Assembly (NCBI RefSeq): GCF_017308985.1
Contig: NZ_JADWPE010000001.1
Coordinates: 1-64,000, forward strand
Length of the DNA stretch: 64,000 nucleotides
From: Lysobacter changpingensis
GTDB lineage: Bacteria; Pseudomonadota; Gammaproteobacteria; Xanthomonadales; Xanthomonadaceae
Direction: 5' to 3'
Shown: piece after piece, positions 49,235-56,258 of the stretch
Position numbering within the stretch: the first letter of the stretch is position 1
Layout of the letters: every line of letters starts with the position of its first letter
The notes under the pieces: model-generated
Database searches by the model: none
What the model was told of the DNA's origin: nothing
Seen by the model: only the letters and a program-made list of their open reading frames with translations
Position numbers and translations under genes: made by a program

Positions 49235-50296
49235 TCAGGGCGCCTTCATGCCACCCACCGCACCGGTCAGCGAGCGGGGCGCGGCATCGTCGATCGAACA
49301 GACTTCGGCCGACACGTACGCGCCCAGGCGCGGGTCGCCGCGGCGCGGCGTGGCGAGCGGCTTCAGGCCGTCCAGGCCCAGGCCGCCGGCGGCGTCGATC
49401 GCCATCATCTGGTTCATGCACAACCGGTCCAGGTCGACGCAGCGGTTGAGCACCGCATCGAACAGGCCGCTGTCCACGCTGGCGAAGTGGCGCACGGGCT
49501 CGCGCTCGGACGGCTTCTCCAGCTCCAGATACGCCGCGCGCGTAAGCGACAGTTCGCTGCCGCGCACGTCGTTGAGCCAGCGCTGGTACTCGGCTTCGGA
49601 CCGGCCATGGAACTTGAAGCGCATGTGCGAGAAACCCGCGCCGCTGTAGTTGGCCGAGAAGCCGTCGTACACGCCGGGCGCATTGATCACCGCGTTCAAC
49701 TCGCTCTCCATGCCCGGCATGCCGTAGATCATTCCGGCCAGCGCGGGCACGTAGAAGGTGTTCATCACCGAGGAGGCCGTGATGCGGAAATGCACCGGGC
49801 GATCGACCGGCACGACGACTTCGTTCACCGTCGCCACGCCCTCTTCGGGATAGACGAACAGCCACTTCCAGTCGAGCGCGACGACCTGGATTTCCACCGG
49901 CTTCACGTCCGCCGGCACCGGGCGCCCCTCGGAGAGGCGGTCGAGCGGACGGAACGGATCGAGCAGGTGCGTGCTGATCCAGGTGATCGCGCCGAGCGCG
50001 ATGATGATCAGCAGCGGAACGCCCCAGATGACGAGCTCGAGCTGGGTCGAATGATCCCAGTCCGGCTTGTAGGTGGCGCTGCGGTTGGAGGCGCGGTAAC
50101 GCCAGGCGAACAGCAGCGTGAGCGCGATCACCGGGACGATCACGATCAGCATGAGCACGGTCGCCACGACGATCAGCTGCCCCTGGCGGGCGGCGATGTC
50201 GCCGGCGGGATTGAGAACCAGCAGGTTGCATCCCGACAGCGCGACCGTGGCGAGAAGCAACACGGCGGCCTGCAGGAATCTGCGCGCGATGGACAT
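49235..50296 (-). CDS. cyoA: cytochrome o ubiquinol oxidase subunit II
   Basis: A 353-aa lipoprotein subunit. The lipobox LSGC is at residue 22, two helices follow ([20 protein letters not shown] and [19 protein letters not shown]), and then a periplasmic cupredoxin domain ([40 protein letters not shown]). The CuA ligand set of cytochrome c oxidases is missing, which confirms quinol as electron donor. The C-terminal extension (about 80 residues, with [11 protein letters not shown]) is longer than in Escherichia coli CyoA. An FNR-type palindrome lies 21-34 bp upstream of the ATG, a position suited to repression. Confidence 0.94.
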   Translation of the reverse strand: MSIARRFLQAAVLLLATVALSGCNLLVLNPAGDIAARQGQLIVVATVLMLIVIVPVIALTLLFAWRYRASNRSATYKPDWDHSTQLELVIWGVPLLIIIALGAITWISTHLLDPFRPLDRLSEGRPVPADVKPVEIQVVALDWKWLFVYPEEGVATVNEVVVPVDRPVHFRITASSVMNTFYVPALAGMIYGMPGMESELNAVINAPGVYDGFSANYSGAGFSHMRFKFHGRSEAEYQRWLNDVRGSELSLTRAAYLELEKPSEREPVRHFASVDSGLFDAVLNRCVDLDRLCMNQMMAIDAAGGLGLDGLKPLATPRRGDPRLGAYVSAEVCSIDDAAPRSLTGAVGGMKAP

Positions 50297-50316
50297 GTGG
50301 GATGGGGGCTTACGGA

Positions 50317-50330
50317 TTGAGCAGGATCAA
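50317..50330. promoter_or_regulatory. FNR-type box overlapping the cyoA promoter region
   Basis: TTGAGCAGGATCAA matches 9 of 10 positions. Its centre is only about 27 bp before the cyoA ATG, too close for -41.5 activation, but suited to blocking RNA polymerase. Activation of the divergent MFS gene (ATG at 50472) is possible in principle. Confidence 0.6.
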
Positions 50331-50471
50331 TGTATTCCGGCCGTCGCGCGGGGAGAATTGGACGTTTTGTCCTATCGTCCAGGCCGGTTGTCTCTGTCAG
50401 GCTATCGTCGCATCCTCCTTTGTCCAACCGGCTTCGGACGTTCCGGGCCGGTATTCCGAGTGTCCCGCGCG

Positions 50472-51797
50472 ATGTCATCCGCCAGCCCCACCGCCGCAAA
50501 CTCCACCGTTTCGACCCACGACCACGGCACCAAGGCGCACACCGACGTCGCGCCGGGCGAAATCGCCGTCGGCGTGGTCATCGGGCGCGCGTCCGAATAC
50601 TTCGACTTCTTCGTCTTCGGCATCGCCGCCGCGCTGATCTTCCCGTCGGTGTTCTTCCCGTTCACGGGCCGGCTGGAAGGCGCGCTGTGGTCCTTCGCGG
50701 TGTTCGCGCTGGCCTTCATCGCGCGCCCGCTGGGCACGATCCTGTTCATGTCGGTGCAGGAACGCTGGGGCCGCGGCATCAAGCTGACGCTGTCCCTGTT
50801 CATGCTGGGCACCGCCACCGCCGGCATCGCCTTCCTGCCCAGCTACGCCACGCTCGGCGGCGCCTCGATCGCGCTGCTGGCCGGCTTCCGCATGCTGCAG
50901 GGCGTGGCGCTCGGCGGCTCGTGGGACGGCCTGCCCTCGCTGCTGGCGATGAACGCGCCGAAGGAACGCCGCGGCTGGTACTCGATGCTCGGCCAGCTCG
51001 CCGCGCCGGTGGGCTTCATCGTCGCCGCCAGCGTGTTCGCGTTCCTGTACGCCAGCCTGGGCGAGGCCGACCTGCTGTCGTGGGGCTGGCGCTATCCGTT
51101 CTTCGTCGCCTTTGCGATCAACGTCGTTGCGCTGTTCGCGCGACTGCGCATCGTGGTGGCCGACGAATACCAGAAGAAGATGAGCGAACTCGAGCTCGAA
51201 CCGACGCCGATCCGCGAACTCTTCCGCGCCAAGGGCCGCCACGTGGTGATCGGCGCTTTCGCCGCGCTCGCCAGCTACGCGCTGTTCCACATCGTCACGA
51301 TCTTCCCGCTGTCGTGGATCCTGCTGTATTCGCAGAAGTCGATCGTGGACTTCCTGCTGGTCCAGATCCTCGGCGCGTTCATCGCCTGCGGTGGCGTCGT
51401 GGCCTCGGGCCTGATCGCCGACCGCGTGGGCCGTGCGCGCACGCTGGGCGGCCTCGCCATGGGCATCGCGATGTTCAGCGGCTTCGCGCCCACGCTGATG
51501 GGCGGCGGCGACGTCGGCCAGGCGGCGTTCGTGCTGATCGGCTTCGCGCTGCTCGGCCTCTCGTACGGCCAGGCAGCCGGCGCGGTGACGGCGAACTTCG
51601 GCCGTCGCTACCGCTACACCGGCGCGGCGCTCACCTCCGACCTCGCCTGGCTGATCGGCGCCGCCTTCGCCCCGCTCGTCGCGCTGGGCCTGTGCTCGCA
51701 GTTCGGCCTGGCCTGGCTGGGCGCGTACCTGCTCTCCGGCGCCATCGGCACGCTGGCCGCGCTGGGCATCAACCGGGCGATGAACTACAAGAGCTGA
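50472..51797 (+). CDS. MFS transporter, metabolite:H+ symporter type
   Basis: A 441-aa transporter with 12 helices. IGRASEYFDFFVFGIAAALI at the start and FIARPLGTILFMSVQERWGR then RMLQGVALGGSWDGLPSLLA belong to the MHS branch (relatives of ProP, ShiA and KgtP) of the major facilitator superfamily. The substrate cannot be read from the sequence. A soluble N-terminal tail of about 30 residues (HDHGTKAHTDVAPGE) precedes helix 1. It diverges from cyoA, sharing a 175-bp control region, and ends at a strong terminator. Confidence 0.88.
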   Translation: MSSASPTAANSTVSTHDHGTKAHTDVAPGEIAVGVVIGRASEYFDFFVFGIAAALIFPSVFFPFTGRLEGALWSFAVFALAFIARPLGTILFMSVQERWGRGIKLTLSLFMLGTATAGIAFLPSYATLGGASIALLAGFRMLQGVALGGSWDGLPSLLAMNAPKERRGWYSMLGQLAAPVGFIVAASVFAFLYASLGEADLLSWGWRYPFFVAFAINVVALFARLRIVVADEYQKKMSELELEPTPIRELFRAKGRHVVIGAFAALASYALFHIVTIFPLSWILLYSQKSIVDFLLVQILGAFIACGGVVASGLIADRVGRARTLGGLAMGIAMFSGFAPTLMGGGDVGQAAFVLIGFALLGLSYGQAAGAVTANFGRRYRYTGAALTSDLAWLIGAAFAPLVALGLCSQFGLAWLGAYLLSGAIGTLAALGINRAMNYKS

Positions 51798-51839
51798 GGC
51801 GCGGCGGCTGTTCGCCCCGCTGCACCGATCGAAACGCAA

Positions 51840-51868
51840 CGCCCGCGGTTCATCCCCGCGGGCGTTTT
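51840..51868. terminator. terminator between the MFS and YgjP-like genes
   Basis: CGCCCGCGG (51840-51848) pairs perfectly with CCGCGGGCG (51856-51864) over 7 bases and is followed by TTTT. It lies 43 bp after the MFS stop and 30 bp from the stop of the convergent metallopeptidase gene, so it may serve both. Confidence 0.88.
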
Positions 51869-51897
51869 CGTTGGATGCACCGCATGCGGCGAACGGA

Positions 51898-52395
51898 TCA
51901 GCGTCGCACCAGGTCCAGATGCGTCAGGTACAGACGCAGATCGAACTCGAGCTGGTGGTAGTCCGCCTCCATGTGCGTGCACAGCTGGTAGAAGGCCTTG
52001 TTGTGCTCGGGTTCGCGCATGTGCGCAAGCTCGTGCACGACGATCATCTTCAGAAAGTCCGCAGGCGCATCGCGGAACACCGTGGCGATGCGGATCTCGC
52101 GGCTGGCCCTGAGTCGTCCGCCATGCACGCGCGAGATGGCCGTATGCGTGCCGAGCGCATGCTTCATCACCTGCAGCCTGCTGTCGTAGACCACCTTCCC
52201 CAGCGGTACGGATTTGCGAAGGTGACGGTCCTTCAGCGCCTGCACGTAGTCGTACAGCTGCGCGTCGTTGCGGACGGTATTGGGCTGGTCGTACCTGTTC
52301 GCGAGCATCGCGCCCAGCCGGTCCTCGTCGATCAGCCGGCGCACCCGCGCCAGCAGGTGTTCGGGGTAGCCGGAAAGGTATTTCAGCGTGTCCAT
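51898..52395 (-). CDS. YgjP-like zinc metallopeptidase-domain protein
   Basis: A 165-aa protein with the SprT/YgjP-type zinc motif: IVVHELAHMREPEHNKAFYQ, i.e. HExxH plus a third histidine seven residues later. RIATVFRDAPADFLKMIVV before the motif is also typical. YgjP-family proteins are predicted metal-dependent hydrolases whose substrate is not settled. The ATG at 52395 is the first sensible start; the longer open frame continues into the antisense of the next gene. It is divergent from the DUF2058 gene. Confidence 0.82.
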   Translation of the reverse strand: MDTLKYLSGYPEHLLARVRRLIDEDRLGAMLANRYDQPNTVRNDAQLYDYVQALKDRHLRKSVPLGKVVYDSRLQVMKHALGTHTAISRVHGGRLRASREIRIATVFRDAPADFLKMIVVHELAHMREPEHNKAFYQLCTHMEADYHQLEFDLRLYLTHLDLVRR

Positions 52396-52458
52396 CGGCG
52401 GGCAAGTGGCGGCAACGGCAGTATCATGGCCCCGAATCCAACGGCACGAAACCGCGAC

Positions 52459-53004
52459 ATGGCGAAGGCGAATCCCCTCCAGGAACAGTTGCTCAAGGCG
52501 GGCCTGGTCAAGAAATCCAAGGTGGCCGAGGTCGCGCGCGAGCAGAACAAGGCCCGGCACGCCAAGTCGCCGTCCGACATCCAGCTCGACGCCCAGCGCG
52601 CACGCGCGGAGAAGGCCGAGCGCGATCGCGCGTTGCAGGCGCAGCGCAAGGCGCAGGCGCACGCGGCGGAGCTTCGTGCGCAGGCGCGGCAGATCGTCGA
52701 GGACCGCAAGGTCCCGCGCACCGGCGAGAGCGAATACCGCTTCACCGAAAACGGCGCGATCCGCACGCTGCTGCTCAACGAGGACCTGCGCGGGAAACTG
52801 GCGTCCGGTGCCCTGGCGATCGCCCGCATCGACGATCGCCATGAGCTGATCCCGCGCGCGGCTGCCGACAAGGTGCGTGAGCGCGACGCGACCATGATCG
52901 TGCTCGATCACGGCGCGGACGCCGGCACCGACGCCGACGTCCCCACGTCCGAGGACGATGCGTACTACGCGCAGTTCAAGGTGCCGGACGATCTGATCTG
53001 GTGA
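52459..53004 (+). CDS. DUF2058 family protein (YaiL-like)
   Basis: A 181-aa soluble protein. The N-terminus (PLQEQLLKAGLVKKSKVAEV) and the long charged coiled coil (ARAEKAERDRALQAQRKAQA) followed by EYRFTENGAIRTLLLNEDLR and the end AYYAQFKVPDDLIW are diagnostic of DUF2058. In Escherichia coli the family member is YaiL, of unknown function. I use the ATG at 52459; an upstream in-frame ATG at 52426 would add 11 residues. Single gene. Confidence 0.88.
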   Translation: MAKANPLQEQLLKAGLVKKSKVAEVAREQNKARHAKSPSDIQLDAQRARAEKAERDRALQAQRKAQAHAAELRAQARQIVEDRKVPRTGESEYRFTENGAIRTLLLNEDLRGKLASGALAIARIDDRHELIPRAAADKVRERDATMIVLDHGADAGTDADVPTSEDDAYYAQFKVPDDLIW

Positions 53005-53054
53005 TCGATGCGGTGACCGCGCCCGGGTGGATCGTGCGCATGGTCACCCGATCC

Positions 53055-53081
53055 CGGATGCGCTTCGCTTACCCGGGCTAC
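53055..53081. repeat. GTAGCCCGGGTAAG repeat, single arm-pair
   Basis: CGGATGCGCTTCGCTTACCC followed by GGGCTAC is the tail half of the 121-bp palindromic unit, here with a decayed head. It lies 5 bp past the stop codon of the CaiB-family gene. Confidence 0.7.
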
Positions 53082-53086
53082 GAAGG

Positions 53087-54268
53087 CTACAAGGGCGCGG
53101 TGTCGCGGGTAGCCGACGCCAGCACCGCATCCGTGTCCTGTCCGAGCACCGGCGCGGCGAATGGCGCCGGGCCAGGCGTGCGGCCGAAGCAGATCGGCTC
53201 GGCGACGCCGCGATAGCGACCGACCACGGGATGCTCGATGCTGGTCATGATGCTCTCGGCCAGCACCTGCGGATGGTCGAACATGTCCTCGACCTTGCGC
53301 GCCGCCGCGCACGGCACGTGGTCGGCGAGCAACGCCTCCCACTCGGCCGCGGTGCGCGAGGCCAGCGCGTCGTGCAGCAGCGGCACGATTTCGGCCGCGT
53401 GCTCGGCCCGCTTGCGCACGGAGTCGTAGCGCGGATCGTCGGCCAGCGCGTGCAGGCCGGTTTTCTCGCACAGGGCGCGCCAGAACCGCGGCGTGTTCGC
53501 CGAGATGTACAGGTGCCCCTCGCGCGCCGGATGGATGCCGGTCACGCCGCCCGAACGCATGTCGCGCCCGATGTCGAGCGATTCGCCTTCGACGTAGATC
53601 AACCGGGCCGACTGCATCGTCAGCGCGCTGCGCAGCAGCGAGATGCCGACGTACTGGCCGAGTCCGCTTCGTTCGCGCTCGTACAGCGCCGACGACACGC
53701 CCGCCGCGAGCAGCGCCGCCGCGTAGTAGTCCACGACCGAGCCGTACACGATTTCCGGCGGCCCGCCGCGCTTGCCCTGCAGCGAGCAGATGCCGGTCAT
53801 CGTCTGCAGCACCTGGTCGTAGCCGGCCATGTCCTTCATCGGGCCGGAGTCGCCGTAACCGCTCACGGCGCAGTAGATCAGGCGCGGATTGATCACGCTG
53901 AGGCGATCGAAATCGATGCCCAGCCGTTTGGGAACGGAGGGCCTGAAGTTGTGCACCAGCACGTCCGCCTCGCGCACCATGCGCAGCAGCGCGTTCAGTC
54001 CCTCGGCGCTTTTCAGGTTCAGCGCGATGCCGAGCTTGCTGCGGTTGACGCCCATGAACGCGCGGCTTTCGTCCTGCAAGGTCGAGGGATACTGGCGCAG
54101 GTTGTCGCCATCGGGCGGCTCGACCTTGATCACCCGCGCGCCCTGGTCCGCCAGCAGCGTGCAACCGTAGGGGCCGGCGATGTAGGCGCTCAGGTCCAGC
54201 ACCTTGACCCCGCTGAGCGGGCCGCCGCCCTCACGCCGGATCAGATCGAAAGGCGAGGAAGATTCCAT
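53087..54268 (-). CDS. CaiB/BaiF-family CoA-transferase
   Basis: A 393-aa family III CoA-transferase. GPLSGVKVLDLSAYIAGPYG then LLADQGARVIKVEPPDGDNLR is the family start; NRSKLGIALNLKSAEG, DVLVHNFRPSVPKRLG and SGYGDSGPMKDMAGYDQVLQ follow, with the aspartate of GYDQV as the catalytic residue that forms the acyl intermediate. These enzymes move CoA between organic acids; the acid here is unknown. It is the last gene on this strand of the sugar locus, 87 bp after the GH127-like gene. Whether it shares its function or only its direction is uncertain. Confidence 0.9.
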   Translation of the reverse strand: MESSSPFDLIRREGGGPLSGVKVLDLSAYIAGPYGCTLLADQGARVIKVEPPDGDNLRQYPSTLQDESRAFMGVNRSKLGIALNLKSAEGLNALLRMVREADVLVHNFRPSVPKRLGIDFDRLSVINPRLIYCAVSGYGDSGPMKDMAGYDQVLQTMTGICSLQGKRGGPPEIVYGSVVDYYAAALLAAGVSSALYERERSGLGQYVGISLLRSALTMQSARLIYVEGESLDIGRDMRSGGVTGIHPAREGHLYISANTPRFWRALCEKTGLHALADDPRYDSVRKRAEHAAEIVPLLHDALASRTAAEWEALLADHVPCAAARKVEDMFDHPQVLAESIMTSIEHPVVGRYRGVAEPICFGRTPGPAPFAAPVLGQDTDAVLASATRDTAPL

Positions 54269-54355
54269 GGAACGGGTGACTCCTGCATTACGTGGGCCTG
54301 CAACGCGCCCAGTCTGTGCAAACGCCGGGACGCCGAACAGCCGCGAACCGTATGT

Positions 54356-56239
54356 TCAATTACCAGAATTTGTTGCGCCCGCATCCGTCTGCGGAGCGAG
54401 CGACATCCACGCCAGTCGCCATGCGCCATCGACGCGGCCACCGGCACGGTAATACGGAACGAACCGCAGCGGCGCGCGATAGCCCAGGCGCACGTCCAGC
54501 TCCATGCCGTCGGCGTCTTCCGCGGCGATTTCCGTTATCCATTCGGATGCGGGCGTCCCGGGAAGCCGCATGCTCTCCTCGATCTTGAAGCCGTCGATCA
54601 GCCCCGTCGCGTAGACCAGCGGCCCGCGCGTCAGCGCCGCGTAGTCGAAGCGCAGCACCTGCTGGGCGACGGGGCTTCCGTCCGGCGCGCGGAATTCCTG
54701 CACGTTGCGCATGCTCCGGCGATGCAGCTGCGGCGCCATCGGCAGGTGCAGCGCGACGGTGTCGCCGGCGGTCCATTGGCGGTCGATGCGCAGCCATTCG
54801 CCGGCTTCGACCGCAGCCTCGACGCCCGCACCGTTCACTTCGACGCGAACGTCCTTCGCCCATTGCGGAATGCGCACGCGCAGTTCGAAACGCGATGCCT
54901 GCGGCGGATCGACGCGGATCTCCACGCGATCGCCGAACGGATACCGCGTGGACTGCGTCAGCGCCACCTCGCCCGCGCCGTCCAGCCGCACGCGTGCGGC
55001 GCCCGGGCCGAGCAGGTTCACGAACACGCCCTGCCCGTCCGCCCCATAGGCAAGGCCCGGCAGTTCCTCCCATGCCATCGCGCCGCTGGACTTGCAGCAG
55101 CGCCAGTACGTGGTGTGCACGCGCTGCCCGTTCGGGAAGGAGTAGTAGCACCAGTCCTCGCCATTGGGATCGGCCGCGCCGAGCAGGTCGTTGTACGCGG
55201 TGCGCTCGATTTCCTCGGCGAACCGCGCCTGCCCGGTGATGCGCAGCAACTCGCCATTGAGTTGCAGCCACGACAGCACCGAACAGGTTTCCACGTAACC
55301 GTGCGGGCTGAACACGTGCGGCGGATTGAACACCTCGCGCGAACGGTGCGCGACGCCGCCCCACGGGCCGCCGCCGAGGGTCAGGTGATGCTCGCGGATG
55401 CTGCGCCACAGCGACTCCACGGCGGCGAGGAAGCGCGAATCGCCCGTGGCGCGATACAACTTCGCGAGGCCGACCAGGTTCCAGCACAGCTGGTACGCCT
55501 TGCCGGTCGCGATCTCCGATGCATCGACGCCTTCCAGCGCACGACGCAGCAGCGCCAGCTGCGGATGGCCATCGGCCTGCGCGGCGATGAGTTCCGCGAG
55601 TTCCAGGTAACGCGCTTCGCCGGTGGCGACGTACAGCTCGACCGCCGGATCCATCAGCACCGTCGCCGACATGCCGAAGTGGTTTCCCAGATCGGTGATG
55701 TCGACGTCGGTGTCGCGCAGCACGTGCAGGCACAGGTCGCCGATGCGCCGGGCGGCGTCGAGATACCGCGCATCGCCGAAGCAGCGCCAGGTCTCCAGCA
55801 ATCCCAGCACGAGGTAGCTGTGCGTCCAGATGTCCCACGTGCGCAGCGTCGGCGCGCCGTCCCAGCTCACCGGCTTGGGCGGCTGCTTGTGCATGAAGCG
55901 ACGGTCCGGGGCGTAATTGCCCAGATAGCCGCTTTCGTCCTGCCGCGACACGAGGAAGTCGGCGACGCGCCGCAGCTGTTGCGCGAGCACCTGGTCGCCG
56001 CTGCGCGCCACCGCCTTCGCGGTCGCGATCAGCCACTTTCCGGCGTGTTCGCCGTACCAGTCGCCTTCGAGGTTCCCCTCGACACGCGCGGGCTGGAACA
56101 GCGCGATCGCCGGGCTGTCCTCGTCGGTGATGAAACGGCTCAGCCGTCCGCGACGGCTCGCCTCGATCGCCTCGCCCAGCACGCCGTCCAGCCGCACCGC
56201 ATCGGCGGCGGTGCGCTGTTGCGCCGCGCGCAGGTTCAT
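54356..56239 (-). CDS. GH127-like beta-L-arabinofuranosidase
   Basis: A 627-aa protein with an (alpha/alpha)6 barrel: EGDWYGEHAGKWLIATAKAV, DESGYLGNYAPDRRFMH and THSYLVLGLLETWRCFGD. The GH127 zinc-cysteine site is present: HGYVETCSVLSW (acid and cysteine) and YWRCCKSSGAMAWEELPG (double cysteine including the nucleophile). The family's best-known activity is release of L-arabinofuranose, though members differ. No signal peptide, so it acts on imported oligosaccharides or is exported otherwise. ATG 56239 (GGAG upstream) starts 19 bp after the stop of the preceding gene. Confidence 0.85.
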   Translation of the reverse strand: MNLRAAQQRTAADAVRLDGVLGEAIEASRRGRLSRFITDEDSPAIALFQPARVEGNLEGDWYGEHAGKWLIATAKAVARSGDQVLAQQLRRVADFLVSRQDESGYLGNYAPDRRFMHKQPPKPVSWDGAPTLRTWDIWTHSYLVLGLLETWRCFGDARYLDAARRIGDLCLHVLRDTDVDITDLGNHFGMSATVLMDPAVELYVATGEARYLELAELIAAQADGHPQLALLRRALEGVDASEIATGKAYQLCWNLVGLAKLYRATGDSRFLAAVESLWRSIREHHLTLGGGPWGGVAHRSREVFNPPHVFSPHGYVETCSVLSWLQLNGELLRITGQARFAEEIERTAYNDLLGAADPNGEDWCYYSFPNGQRVHTTYWRCCKSSGAMAWEELPGLAYGADGQGVFVNLLGPGAARVRLDGAGEVALTQSTRYPFGDRVEIRVDPPQASRFELRVRIPQWAKDVRVEVNGAGVEAAVEAGEWLRIDRQWTAGDTVALHLPMAPQLHRRSMRNVQEFRAPDGSPVAQQVLRFDYAALTRGPLVYATGLIDGFKIEESMRLPGTPASEWITEIAAEDADGMELDVRLGYRAPLRFVPYYRAGGRVDGAWRLAWMSLAPQTDAGATNSGN

Positions 56240-56258
56240 CGCAATCGTCTCCACGGCG

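Noticed and set aside
47167-50296. Calling the oxidase a cytochrome c (aa3) oxidase because SURF1 and SCO genes are near
   Set aside because: Subunit II has no CuA ligand set and the subunit order and sizes are those of cyoABCD.
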